Shown here: in pieces, positions 18,158-26,833 of the stretch | How positions within the stretch are numbered: the first letter of the stretch is position 1 | How the letters are laid out: the number at the start of each line of letters is the position of its first letter | Assembly: GCA_029834535.1 (NCBI GenBank) | Contig: JAQMWT010000695.1 | Location: 62,001-126,000, forward strand | Source: Chrysophaeum taylorii | Lineage: Eukaryota > Sar > Pelagophyceae > Pelagomonadales > Pelagomonadaceae | Direction of reading: 5' to 3' | Length of the DNA stretch: 64,000 bases | Notes under the pieces: generated by a model | Seen by the model: only the letters and a program-made list of their open reading frames with translations | The model's database searches: none | Told to the model about the DNA's origin: nothing | Made by a program: the position numbers and the translations under genes

Positions 18158-19069
18158 TCAGGAGAACTTGGCTTTGGAAAAGTCCATTTCGGGATGTTGC
18201 TTCATGAATTTTTCGAGGATGTCCTGCTTGCCCATCTCGTCGGCGGTCGGCTTTCCGAGAGCCTTCTGGCGCTGGTCGAACATCATTTTCTCGACGGTCA
18301 TGCGGGTCTCGCCATCCAGGTCGGAAAGCTTGGAGTTTTCCGGCTGGACTTTCTGCGTGTTGATCTCGGGGTCGCCCTCGATGACGCACTTCCACCATTC
18401 CATCTTGTTCTCCTTCTGAAGCGAAATAACCACCTCCTTCTGGCCGGCCGCGTCCTCCTCCAGAGTCCAGAAGCAGTCGTCGACGATCACCTTCTTGTGG
18501 AGGTCACCCTCGACGAACACCTGGCCGCGCTTGATGGCAACCTTGAGGGTCTTCTTGCCGATGTCGACCGCGAGGTCCTTGGACTTGGTACCGGCCGGCA
18601 CCGGCACCTGGACCTGGAGATCCGTGAGTTGCTGGGTCCAAACGCCCCAGGTCGTCGTCCCGCCGTTCCCGGGCGGGGGTGGCTCCTTGTCTTCCTCCTC
18701 TTCGGCCTTGGGACCCGCCGCCGGCGCGGGCGCGGGGGGCGGGTCGGCGCTTTGCTGCTGCTGCTGCTGCTGCTGCTGCACTTCGTCGACCTTCTTCTTC
18801 CGCGCCGCCTCGCGCCGCGCGGCCGCGCGCGTCTCCTCGTCGGCGCGGCGCTTCTTCTTCTCAGAGTCGGTCCGTTCGGCGAGAGCTTCGTGCTTCTCGA
18901 ACATTCGAACCACCTTCTTGCGGGCCATGTCCCCCTCCCCCTGGTAAAAGTCCGTCTTGCGCCGCAGAAACGAGAACAAGGTGTCCAGCAACGGGTCGAT
19001 ACCCTGGCACTGCTGCGCGAGGTTCAGCAACAGCCCATCAAAGCGCTCCTCCTCGAGCATCTCCGTCAT
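18158..19069 (-). CDS. NUDC: NudC nuclear-distribution protein (CS-domain dynein cofactor)
   Basis: NudC is a cytosolic co-chaperone that works with Hsp90 and dynein/LIS1. The 303 residues have the full NudC layout. An N-terminal helical segment (RFDGLLLNLAQQCQGIDPLL) is followed by a charged coiled coil with a polyglutamine run and then a proline/acidic linker. A CS domain starts near residue 140 (WTQQLTDLQVQVPVPAGTKS, then KKTLKVAIKRGQ). The typical C-terminal block includes LSDLDGETRMTVEKMMFDQRQ and ends FMKQHPEMDFSKAKFS. The start is set at ATG 19069, just before EMLEEERFDG. Codons further upstream stay open but look like leader. Confidence 0.95.
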   Translation of the reverse strand: MTEMLEEERFDGLLLNLAQQCQGIDPLLDTLFSFLRRKTDFYQGEGDMARKKVVRMFEKHEALAERTDSEKKKRRADEETRAAARREAARKKKVDEVQQQQQQQQQSADPPPAPAPAAGPKAEEEEDKEPPPPGNGGTTTWGVWTQQLTDLQVQVPVPAGTKSKDLAVDIGKKTLKVAIKRGQVFVEGDLHKKVIVDDCFWTLEEDAAGQKEVVISLQKENKMEWWKCVIEGDPEINTQKVQPENSKLSDLDGETRMTVEKMMFDQRQKALGKPTADEMGKQDILEKFMKQHPEMDFSKAKFS

Positions 19070-19116
19070 CGCACAACGCGCTTCTTCTTCGCCGGCGAAA
19101 GAAAGTCCCTCCCTCC

Positions 19117-19173
19117 ACGTTATACAACCTTTACTTCCCCTAATAACGTTATACAACCTTTACCCTAATAACG
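19117..19173. repeat. Direct repeat in the NudC-RING spacer
   Basis: Two near-identical tandem copies of a roughly 27-31 base unit (core TTATACAACCTTTAC, end CCTAATAAC) fill the 121-bp gap between the RING stop and the NudC start. They sit in the NudC promoter and/or the RING 3' UTR. Confidence 0.85.
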
Positions 19174-19190
19174 AAGGACGACGACCCCTA

Positions 19191-19955
19191 CTACCGCGTG
19201 CCGCCGTCGTCGTCGCGAATGACCATCTCGCCCGAGTCGAGGAGGGCCTGGATGAGGTCGGATCGCTCAAACCCCCGCGTCGGGAGGACGCTCGCGCGCT
19301 TGGCCAGCCGCAGGAGCGCGGCCGTGGCCATCTTGTCGACCTCGGCCCTCGTGGCCACCAGCCTGTCCTCGATCACGGCGACGTGGTCGCTCCACATGGC
19401 CAACTCGACGAGGTCCGCGCGCTCGAGGCACGTGCGCATCCGCTCCGACTCGCCCGCGGCCGCCAGCAGATCGCGCACGGCCTTAACGGGAAGTTCGTCG
19501 AGTTCCGTTCGCCGAATCCGCACGAACCGACGATTCCGCCGGTTCCGCTCGGCGCGCCCGAGTTCGAACCCCGCGACGTCGGTCCCGATCTCGAACCGGC
19601 ACACGGGGCAACTACAGTGCCGAGAAAGCCAATCGGTCAAGCAATCGCTGTGAAATAAGTGTCCGCACGGCATTCGCGTCACCATGCTGTTCACCACATG
19701 ATCCTCGAGGCAAATGCAGCACGCCGTCGTCTCCTCGTCGAGGTGTGCGGCGCGCACGCGGATCTGCGGCAGCCGGCTCAGGGCGACGCTCGATGCTGGC
19801 GGCGGTCCCCGCTGCGGGGGCGCCGCCTCCTGCCGCGTGCGCGGAGTCGGCGGCGGCGGGGGGGGCGGCACCGTGCGTTGAGGGATTTCCCGCTGACGAT
19901 CGGGGGCCGTTGACCTGCGCCGAAAACATGCACCCAAACTCTGGAACAGCCTCAT
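19191..19955 (-). CDS. RING-H2 finger protein (probable E3 ubiquitin ligase)
   Basis: The 254-residue protein has a C3H2C3 RING (CCICLEDHVV...MPCGHLFHSDC...CSCPVCR) around residues 80-122. Such domains recruit E2 enzymes for ubiquitin transfer. The start ATG 19955 gives an N-terminus rich in proline and arginine. The C-terminal half is helical with LDELPVKAVRDLLAAAGE and another segment ending DLIQALLDSGE. The two are alike (LPxxxxRxLLxxxG), recalling SAP-like helices. The open frame continues upstream past 20107, but that part lies antisense or out of frame to VTA1 and is not counted. No membrane segment is seen. Confidence 0.85.
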   Translation of the reverse strand: MRLFQSLGACFRRRSTAPDRQREIPQRTVPPPPPPPTPRTRQEAAPPQRGPPPASSVALSRLPQIRVRAAHLDEETTACCICLEDHVVNSMVTRMPCGHLFHSDCLTDWLSRHCSCPVCRFEIGTDVAGFELGRAERNRRNRRFVRIRRTELDELPVKAVRDLLAAAGESERMRTCLERADLVELAMWSDHVAVIEDRLVATRAEVDKMATAALLRLAKRASVLPTRGFERSDLIQALLDSGEMVIRDDDGGTR

Positions 19956-20106
19956 AGTCGTCCTCCAGGATCGATCGATCGATCGATTTTCGAGGACGGA
20001 AGAGGGCAAGCCTCCAGTGCTCAGGGTTACAATAAAAAGTACGAGAGGGAGGACTTTTTGGCTCCTTGCTGAAATAAATGTCGTGACTGGTGTCTGGTCC
20101 AGCGAA

Positions 20107-20940
20107 TTAAGACTCATGGTTCCCACCCAGCGTCGTGAGCGCGGCTTGAAGACGCATTGCTGCGAGGGGGATGTCTCTCGCCTCGAGGGCTGCGATGGCG
20201 AACTTGGAATACTCGATGGCATCTGCGATTTGGGCCTCGCTCGTCTCGCCCCGAGCGAGTCTCGGGGGCGCGGAAGGGGGCGCGGGGACCACCACCGGCG
20301 GCGCGGGGACCACCACCGGCGGCGCGGGGTCCACCACCGGCATGGAAGGGGCCGTAGCAGCCACTGGGGAGGTGGAGGGGGCCACCACCGGCGGGATGTC
20401 GGCGTAGGGCGGGGGGTCTGGCTGGTCAATCGGGGGCAGAAGGTCCGCGGGTCCGCCGGAAGAAGGCGCGCGGCCTTCCTTGAGAGCTTTCAGTATGTCG
20501 GCCGCCTTCCACTTGGCGTAGCGACACTTCTCGTCGACCTCGTGGCCGCGGTCGCCGAACTGTTTGAGGGTATCAAAGAAAATGGACGCGGCGTAAAACG
20601 TCCTCGCCGTCGATTTTGTCGCTCTGCCGCCTCGATCCTCGGCATCCGCGCGATCGAAGACGTCGCTCGCGAACTTGTAGACGATCTGCTCGCCATCTTC
20701 CTTCGAGACCTCTGGTTTCGAGGCCTCCAACCTTTCCATCAACGACAGCAAAAATGCTTGCGTCTTGTCTCCGTTCTCGCCGCCGGCCTCCCCGCGAAGT
20801 GCGATTCCCAACTCCATCGCGTACTGCCGGCAATAAAACGCCACAACTTGAGCCTCGGGACTCTCAGCGTTGTCGAGCTCCTCGGCGCGCTTCAGATACG
20901 GCGTCACTGCTTTCAGCTCACTAGGTGCTGCCGAGGCCAT
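20107..20940 (-). CDS. VTA1: VTA1/LIP5, ESCRT-III Vps4 cofactor
   Basis: VTA1 activates the AAA ATPase Vps4 during multivesicular body sorting. The 277-residue protein begins at ATG 20940 with paired MIT-like helices (LKAVTPYLKRAEELDNAESP, then VVAFYCRQYAMELGI), as in yeast Vta1. A second helical part includes ASIFFDTLKQFG. A long proline-rich linker follows, with two or three tandem copies of VVVPAPP (encoded by a DNA repeat near 20275-20340). The C-terminal Vta1 helices (AIEYSKFAIAALEARDIPLA) bind Vps4 in the family. Length and order match the family. It lies on the same strand as the RING gene, 151 bp upstream of it. Confidence 0.93.
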   Translation of the reverse strand: MASAAPSELKAVTPYLKRAEELDNAESPEAQVVAFYCRQYAMELGIALRGEAGGENGDKTQAFLLSLMERLEASKPEVSKEDGEQIVYKFASDVFDRADAEDRGGRATKSTARTFYAASIFFDTLKQFGDRGHEVDEKCRYAKWKAADILKALKEGRAPSSGGPADLLPPIDQPDPPPYADIPPVVAPSTSPVAATAPSMPVVDPAPPVVVPAPPVVVPAPPSAPPRLARGETSEAQIADAIEYSKFAIAALEARDIPLAAMRLQAALTTLGGNHES

Positions 20941-21012
20941 AATCAATGTACTCGATCGAGGGTTTGAAAATAATACTGCTTCTTCAAAAAGAACGATTCC
21001 TGACCGTTGACA

Positions 21013-21636
21013 CTAGTATCCCACCACGACGCCGACGTTGACGACGATCATGTCCTCGGAGGTGTCGCCCATGGCCTCGATGGCGATGCCGCTCGAGAAG
21101 ACCGCTCCCCCGGGCTGAATGTCGCAGGCAATGATGTTCCCGTAGGGAAAGACCGCCGCAACGGCGGTCTTGTCGAGCGCGTGGTGATACTTCTCCGGGG
21201 CCGCGATGGAGATCCGGAGGAGCATGTTGGCATAGCTGCCCGGAACAATGGCAGCGATGCTGGGAATGCTGTTGAACTCGATCGCGTTTCTCGCCGCGCG
21301 CACGGCGGCTTTCGTCACGTTTTGACCGTGTTGATCTGCGCCCCACCCGACTTGAACGAAAAGGACTTGCTGGAAGCTCCCCAGAAAGTCCCCCCAGCTC
21401 GTCCACTCGGCGGCGAACGCTTTGTCGGGATCACGGGGGAGAGCGTAGGCGCCTGGACACCGATACTCGCGGTACTCGGCTTGGTCCTTGAACCCAAAAG
21501 ATCGCGCGTATTCTCGGGCCTCTTCGAAGCTCCAGGGACTCCGCGCGCGCATCGCGACGCCCTTCTCGACACATTGGGGTGCGTGCTGGAAGGCGCCACT
21601 TCTCGACCTCAACAACACAACTAGCACAAGAAGCAT
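21013..21636 (-). CDS. Plastid-targeted Lin0512-family protein with an algal SFEEAR...SWGDFLG repeat
   Basis: Three parts are visible in 207 residues. Residues 1-15 are a signal peptide (MLLVLVVLLRSRSGAF) whose end, SGA-F, resembles the ASAFAP plastid junction of stramenopiles. Residues 34-85 form one copy of a repeat common in algal proteins (WSFEEAREYARSFGFKDQAE...WTSWGDFLG). Residues 92-207 match the Lin0512/TIGR02058 family (VGWGADQHGQNVTKAAVRAA, then AVFPYGNI, GGAVFSSG and a closing VVNVGVVVGY). That family is widespread in bacteria and algae, and its biochemical role is unknown to me. The fusion and the plastid address are direct readings; the function is open. The start is ATG 21636. 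Confidence 0.8.
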   Translation of the reverse strand: MLLVLVVLLRSRSGAFQHAPQCVEKGVAMRARSPWSFEEAREYARSFGFKDQAEYREYRCPGAYALPRDPDKAFAAEWTSWGDFLGSFQQVLFVQVGWGADQHGQNVTKAAVRAARNAIEFNSIPSIAAIVPGSYANMLLRISIAAPEKYHHALDKTAVAAVFPYGNIIACDIQPGGAVFSSGIAIEAMGDTSEDMIVVNVGVVVGY

Positions 21637-22010
21637 TCAGAAACCAACGGAACGATGTAACGGACTCATAAGAATCCTCTTGCTTTACCAACGGATCGAA
21701 AAACTGCCAGTCCAGGACGCAATAATCATCATCATCATGTCGGTGGTGGGCGAGGCGCGAATAATCAATTCGTGAAGAATCAGTCAACCAGTCAATATTG
21801 GAAATTCCCCCCGAGGCGAGTCGGCGAGGCGGCGAGGCGGCGAGTCGGCGAGTGAGCTGCATTCTTGATTGTTTGGGGAGGAGAGAACGTGGAGGAGGTC
21901 GCTGGCATGATCGACGCTTGGGATTGGGGACAGCCCCCCCCCCCCCAGGAAGAGGGATGGGGGACTCGAGAGGTCGAACAACAAACACACAGAGACACCG
22001 CCCAGGGACG

Positions 22011-22787
22011 CTAGGGCGCGTCGCTGACGTGGTCGTAGTCTTTGCCGTCCTCTGCCAGTTGGAGCGTGGTGGCCTCGAAATCGTCGTCGTCTAGCCAGCT
22101 TTCGAGGTCAAAGTCGGAGGTCGTCCGCTTGGGTGTTTCTGGCGCTGCGGGGACAGGCGGCGGGGCCACCGGTGATTCTTCCTCTGCTTCCTGGACCGCC
22201 GCCTCGGCGAGGGAGGCGGCGAACGGGTCGTCGACGACGAGGTCATCGTCGTCGTCGTCGTCGTCGGCGGGTGGCCGGCAACACCGTCGTCCAAGGCACT
22301 CTTGTCGGAGCTTGGCGCAGCGGTAGAAGTACCTCGTCCAAAAAACGTCTTCCTTGAGCCTCGCCGACAGCTTGGAGTGCATGGCCTTGAGGTTAGGATC
22401 GATCCTGAGCAAATCGAGGACGACGCGCTTGCGTTTCTTGACGCAAAAGGCGTAGTCGACGTCCGGCGCGACCCTGAAGGTGTCCTCGTGGCGCGAGAGC
22501 TCGAGGACCTTTGACTTGAGCTCGCGCGACGTGGCCTCGTCGGGCGCGTCCCACGGAAGCGCGCCGAGCTGGCCGTCGTAGAGAACTCGATCGTCGTCGC
22601 AGACTTCGATGCAATCGTCGCGCTCCTCGGCCTCGCACTCGGCGACGAACCGTTCGTGCTCCTTCTTTATCGAGTCAAGGCTCGAGTCGATTCGCTCCTG
22701 CGCGCATTCGATCTTCTCCTGGACCACGGCGGCGATGTTGCTCACGGCGCCGCCTAGGGTCCACAACGCTCTTTCTGCCGCTCCCAT
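22011..22787 (-). CDS. BSD-domain protein
   Basis: The 258-residue protein has an N-terminal helical region (VVQEKIECAQERIDSSLDSI) and a BSD domain near residues 90-160. The domain ends with the typical aromatic motif VFWTRYFYRC. BSD domains occur in TFIIH p62, in synapse-associated proteins and in plant/animal BSDC1-like proteins. The layout with an N-terminal amphipathic region fits the last group. The tail is acidic with an Asp run (DDDDDDDD) and a WLDDDDFE segment. ATG 22787 is the first ATG in frame. A more upstream ATG (22866) could be joined only through a 22-nt GT-AG intron, which seems too short. Confidence 0.8.
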   Translation of the reverse strand: MGAAERALWTLGGAVSNIAAVVQEKIECAQERIDSSLDSIKKEHERFVAECEAEERDDCIEVCDDDRVLYDGQLGALPWDAPDEATSRELKSKVLELSRHEDTFRVAPDVDYAFCVKKRKRVVLDLLRIDPNLKAMHSKLSARLKEDVFWTRYFYRCAKLRQECLGRRCCRPPADDDDDDDDLVVDDPFAASLAEAAVQEAEEESPVAPPPVPAAPETPKRTTSDFDLESWLDDDDFEATTLQLAEDGKDYDHVSDAP

Positions 22788-23034
22788 AAAGCTCACCGAG
22801 ATCGGCGATCCGCCGCTTCGTCCCAGGGTCGAGGCCGTCGGTGACCTTGGACAAGAACGGAAGCATCGAACAGCCCCGAAGCCACAGGTAGAGAGAGGAT
22901 TGTGAGGAGAGATCAGACCTGGTTGAATTTGAAGTTTTTTAAAGGCTTTTTTAAATGTCTACTGCTCTGGGACTGACGTCATTAATGATGTCATCAGACG
23001 ACACAAAAAGTGCTATTGTACTAGTTGATCACAT

Positions 23035-23721
23035 ATGCGCGGAGTGTGGCTGCTTGTCTCTGCCGCCGCTGCGCAGACGCCCGCGCCGCGGCCGACGTTC
23101 GAATTGAACAACGCCAAGGCCTTCCGGTCGAGCGACGTCGAAGACATCGACGACGACTACTTGACAGTTCTCAGCAAGAAACGGCCAACGGAGTGTTACA
23201 CGGGGAGCCAGATGTATGAGCTGACCAGGGTATTTTGCGACCAGCTGTGCCGCCGCCACGAGTCGGGCCGCGAGGATGTTTCGAGGCAGTCTGGCCGTGG
23301 CCCCAACTCTCGCGCCGACAGAGAATTTTGCAACGGCCCTTGGTACTGCTCGCAAATGGAAATATGCGAAGCTTTTCACAGGAGCGATCCGGATTCGGAC
23401 GACGCCTCGGGGAAGAACTGCATGATCGTCCGCAGCTGCGCGAATCACTCCCAATGCTTTCCCACGTCCGAAGACGCCGCAAACATGAACATCATTTTTG
23501 AGAACCAGACGGCCGACAACGTGCGGGAGCACGGCTATCGCGCTTTTTACGGCGGCATGAGCTTCCGCACGACGTGTTGCAGCAATCGCGAAAACTACCG
23601 ACCCGGGATCGACAGCCCCTGCAATAGCGCCGCGTCCTTGCACTACGCTTCCGCGCTCGCGATCACCTTCCTCGCCTCTGCCCTCCTTCTAGCCTCCTCC
23701 TCCTCCCGGTGGTCATCATGA
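23035..23721 (+). CDS. Secreted, probably GPI-anchored cysteine-rich protein (LU-like)
   Basis: The 228 residues start with a short signal peptide (MRGVWLLVSAAAAQ) and end with a hydrophobic segment and small-residue tail (SALAITFLASALLLASSSS) typical of GPI attachment. The ectodomain has about 14 cysteines, including PWYCSQMEICEAF, CMIVRSC and TTCCSNRENYR...PCN. A CC...CN ending recalls Ly6/uPAR three-finger domains, but the spacing is looser, so only resemblance is claimed. Putative N-glycosylation sites (ANHS, ENQT) are present. A cell-surface role is likely. The gene is divergent from the BSD gene and converges on the histidine-kinase gene. Confidence 0.6.
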   Translation: MRGVWLLVSAAAAQTPAPRPTFELNNAKAFRSSDVEDIDDDYLTVLSKKRPTECYTGSQMYELTRVFCDQLCRRHESGREDVSRQSGRGPNSRADREFCNGPWYCSQMEICEAFHRSDPDSDDASGKNCMIVRSCANHSQCFPTSEDAANMNIIFENQTADNVREHGYRAFYGGMSFRTTCCSNRENYRPGIDSPCNSAASLHYASALAITFLASALLLASSSSRWSS

Positions 23722-23830
23722 TGAACCCCATTATTCCCTATCAAGAGAACGAACATTTCACAGCTCGTCAACCTTGTTATTGTATTAGGGACGACCTCGT
23801 TGTCGCTGTTGTTGTTGTTGTCGTCTTTTT

Positions 23831-23875
23831 GAATGAATGAATGAATGAATGCATTCGAAATGAATGAATGAATGG
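23831..23875. repeat. (GAAT)n microsatellite with a central GCATTCGAAATG interruption
   Basis: Two GAATGAAT blocks flank GCATTCGAAA just after the LU-like gene. The repeat lies in the shared convergent 3' region. Confidence 0.9.
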
Positions 23876-23928
23876 ACTTAAAGGGGAGGGATCCCACGAA
23901 AGGGCTGGTGGTTCTTTTTGTTCGTGGG

Positions 23929-23931
<3 letters not shown>

Positions 23932-23961
<30 letters not shown>
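23932..23961. repeat. (AC)n dinucleotide repeat
   Basis: About 15 AC units lie between the convergent LU-like and histidine-kinase genes. Confidence 0.95.
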
Positions 23962-23962
<1 letters not shown>

Positions 23963-24059
23963 GAAAGTCAGCAGTCTTTCGTCGTTGTTTTTGTTTTGTT
24001 TTGTTTCGTTTGGTTTCGTTTGCGGACCACAGCGCTTGGCGGGTCTTTTTCGTTCTCTC

Positions 24060-26147
24060 TCAGCAGGCAGACGCGGCCATCGGCGGCTCTTTGGGCGAAA
24101 CGGCGCTAGAGGAGGAGGTGGGTGACGGCAGGCGTTTCATATCGGCCAAGATGACATTGATCATGCGCTTTGTCGACCCGTGCTTCCCGACGATGGAAGC
24201 GAGGCGGGGGTCCTGGACCTTGTCGGCCGACGCGCTGACGAGATGGATTCGGCGCTCGACGATCGCGCCGTGGAGCTTGGGCGAGGCGACGAAGCGGTCG
24301 CGGAGGACCGTGCCGGTTACGGGGGCGTACTCGAGGTCGGCCGTGAGCTCGAAGAGGTGTTCGTCCATGAGGACGACGAGCCGTCGGCCCTTGCTCGCCT
24401 CTTCCCAGATGATGGGGACGGCGGCGGCGACCTCGGCGGGCGTACAGAGCACGCGAAGGTCGACGCCGTGGTGCTCTCGAAGTTGCCGCACCCACAGCTT
24501 GCAAATCATGGGACTGTCTTCGATGATGACCCAGTTGTAGGCTCCGGGCTCGTGCGGCTCGAGCAGCGAGGGCGGAGGAGACTCGCCCAAGGTCGAGCGC
24601 GACGCCGTCGACATCAGATCTTCGGACGAGGAGCGCGGTTCGTCGTCGTCTTCGCTGCCACGCGGTGGCCGCCCCCAGAACCGGGAGGATGTAGCCGGCT
24701 CGGTCGTGACGGCGACGCTCGTAGTAACGACGCCGTCGCGCACTCGGACCTGGACGCCGAGGTTGAGGGCGTCGCATTCTGCTTTGAGCGCGCAAAGACC
24801 TCCTTTGTGATGCGCCGTCGAAGACTGTGGCTTGACGCGCGTCGCATCGACGACAACACGATTCGAGAAGTCGAGACTCGAGGGCGATCGCGCGACGAGG
24901 ATCTTGCCGTCTCCGCACTTGATGCAATTCGAGACGACGTGCAGCAGGACCTTGACTTGAACGACCCTGTAGGGAATGGTCGTGCCACGGAGATCCTTGA
25001 ACCAGTACTTGGTCCGGTCTTTGATGGGGTCGCCGTCGTACGAGAGCGACTGGAGACACGGCCTCAATAGCGTCTCGAGGTCGACGGGTTCGTTGCGGAG
25101 GTTGTCGACGTTCCCGCGTCTGATGTCGACCTCGTCGGCCAACAACTCGAGCGCGCCGTTGAGCATCGCGTGGTCGCCGACCTCGAGCAAAAGCTGGCAC
25201 TCCCGCAACAAATTCCCGAACCGGTGGTCGATGATGTCTCGGCAAAAGTCTTTTTGGATGGCGTCGATCGTCGAGAAGTACGACTCGGTCGCGTCGAGCG
25301 TCGTGCCGCAGAGGAGCGCGCGCACGCAGCCGCCGCACGCGTCTGATTTCCAGCGACAGCACACGTGCGCGCGAATTTCCACCGCCTGCCTGTCCTTCTC
25401 GACAGAAGACGTCGAAAAAAACTTCGTCAGCAAGAACGACGCGTCGGGAGGCCGCGGCGAACGGAAATCCGTACACGCGCCGTGGAAGTTCCGGACCCGC
25501 TCTTCGTCAAAGTCATACTCCAAAAACGAGCGATACGGATTGGCGAGAAACTCGTCGACGGAGACATTTTCGTGGACGAGCTTGACGCTCGAGCTGTCGA
25601 CGCCGACGACCATCGCGCGCGGCTCTTTCGCCGTCGTCTCGGGCTCGCCAAAGCTCACGACGCCGAACCACTTGTACATGTTCTTGACGCCATCCACTGT
25701 TGAGTCGAGCGATTCGCACTGTTTGCAGCACCGCGGACCGAACTTTATCGGGAGCCCACCCAGCGTCGGCGACACTTCACCACTCCACGTCCGCCTCATG
25801 TATTGTTCGACGTCGTACAACATCTGAATCCCCATCGCTTCCTCCAGCGTCAGGTTCAAAATCGTCTTCTTACAAAGCATCTCGCGCGGCCCTCGTCTCT
25901 TCTTCGTCCGGTGCAACATTCTCCAGGCTATCTTCCTCGGAACCTCGGAGGGTCCCTCGTCCATAACAGAATTCCCGTTAGGTGTGTGTGTTATCGAAGC
26001 GTTCCTAGACCACTCCTTCATATAGGGCAATCGGCCCATACGCAAGAGTTCAAAACCTAACTCTTTTCGCGAATTCTGTACAGAAGGGGAATGAATACAT
26101 CTGGGGGAAACACACAGTTGCTGGAAACCCAAACAAAAAAACATCAT
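24060..26147 (-). CDS. Divergent hybrid histidine kinase with C-terminal receiver-like domain
   Basis: The C-terminal 150 residues follow a response-regulator receiver. They show an acidic pair in VIIEDSPMICKLWVRQL, a phospho-acceptor-like aspartate in VVLMDEHL, VSASAD in the Ser/Thr position and a lysine in GKHGSTKRM. Upstream, RDIIDHRFGNLLRECQLLLE resembles a DHp helix with a candidate phospho-histidine. VLLHVVSNCIKCGDGKI resembles the N-box of an HATPase, and HHKGGLCALKAECDALN suggests a degenerate G-box. The N-terminal 250 residues contain cysteine pairs (GPRCCKQCES, CCRWKSDACGGC) and no known sensor domain. Catalytic competence is doubtful because the G-motifs are weak. ATG 26147 gives 695 residues; ATG 25964 (634 residues, MDEGPSEVPRK) may be the true start. 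Confidence 0.6.
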   Translation of the reverse strand: MMFFCLGFQQLCVSPRCIHSPSVQNSRKELGFELLRMGRLPYMKEWSRNASITHTPNGNSVMDEGPSEVPRKIAWRMLHRTKKRRGPREMLCKKTILNLTLEEAMGIQMLYDVEQYMRRTWSGEVSPTLGGLPIKFGPRCCKQCESLDSTVDGVKNMYKWFGVVSFGEPETTAKEPRAMVVGVDSSSVKLVHENVSVDEFLANPYRSFLEYDFDEERVRNFHGACTDFRSPRPPDASFLLTKFFSTSSVEKDRQAVEIRAHVCCRWKSDACGGCVRALLCGTTLDATESYFSTIDAIQKDFCRDIIDHRFGNLLRECQLLLEVGDHAMLNGALELLADEVDIRRGNVDNLRNEPVDLETLLRPCLQSLSYDGDPIKDRTKYWFKDLRGTTIPYRVVQVKVLLHVVSNCIKCGDGKILVARSPSSLDFSNRVVVDATRVKPQSSTAHHKGGLCALKAECDALNLGVQVRVRDGVVTTSVAVTTEPATSSRFWGRPPRGSEDDDEPRSSSEDLMSTASRSTLGESPPPSLLEPHEPGAYNWVIIEDSPMICKLWVRQLREHHGVDLRVLCTPAEVAAAVPIIWEEASKGRRLVVLMDEHLFELTADLEYAPVTGTVLRDRFVASPKLHGAIVERRIHLVSASADKVQDPRLASIVGKHGSTKRMINVILADMKRLPSPTSSSSAVSPKEPPMAASAC

Positions 26148-26751
26148 TGAACGTGCGGAACGGAAACCAAAAGGCCGGAATCAGAACTTTCATAGATTAA
26201 AGAATATTCTTGACTTGTGACATTACGATTGTTGAACTTGAACGCCGCCGCCGCCGCCGAGTAATCATAAAATATACTTAATTATTACCCTGGGCTCTGC
26301 CACGTGTTCGTGTTACCACGCCGTATTACAGGATCTCGCTCTGCTCTGGGACGACGACCCTACTCCGCACGCGGCGCTGGGGTACGTGACGTGCCGTGGA
26401 CACAGTGCCCGTGCCGCGCGACGCTATTTATTTTTTAGCGATTATAGATATAGTGCACGAGCATGCGCAATGCACGCAGGCGTCGACGTCAATGACGGAA
26501 GCGAGCGTGAAGTGGGTGTCGTTCGTAGGAGTAGAAAGTAGAAGTCGACGGCCAGCCAACGGCCCCTCGGCGCCATGCTCCAAATCTGTAAGACGAGGTC
26601 GTTGACGTCAAAGTTCTGCCCATGCTGAGCTACCTCCTCCTCGTTCGTGCCCTCGGCTGATATCGTCTTCGCCTTTCCCGCGGCATCATCCCTCACGTCT
26701 TGCGCTTGTCTTCACGCAAGCCACCACCGATGATGATCTTGTCGGCCTTTT

Positions 26752-26787
<36 letters not shown>

Positions 26788-26833
26788 ACGAACGAACAAA
26801 CAAACCCCAGGGGAGGGGGGGGGCGGCTAGAGG
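26148..26833. other. Intergenic, no gene seen
   Basis: The sequence is AT-richer near 26210-26290 and otherwise unremarkable. It contains the kinase promoter, the exchanger 3' end and a GAAA microsatellite. I see no coding or RNA gene signal. Confidence 0.5.
26752..26796. repeat. (AAGA)n to (AACG)n microsatellite
   Basis: About nine AAGA units grade into AACG and AACA units, just downstream of the exchanger stop. Confidence 0.92.

Noticed and set aside
19956-20429. N-terminal extension of the RING protein (proline/tryptophan/arginine-rich)
   Set aside because: It overlaps the VTA1 3' end in another frame, and the peptide is simply the VTA1 repeat DNA read out of frame.
22788-22866. 22-nt GT-AG intron joining ATG 22866 to the BSD gene
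   Set aside because: The joint is in frame and tempting, but 22 nt is half the length of the other introns here and near or below what most spliceosomes process; the ATG at 22787 suffices.
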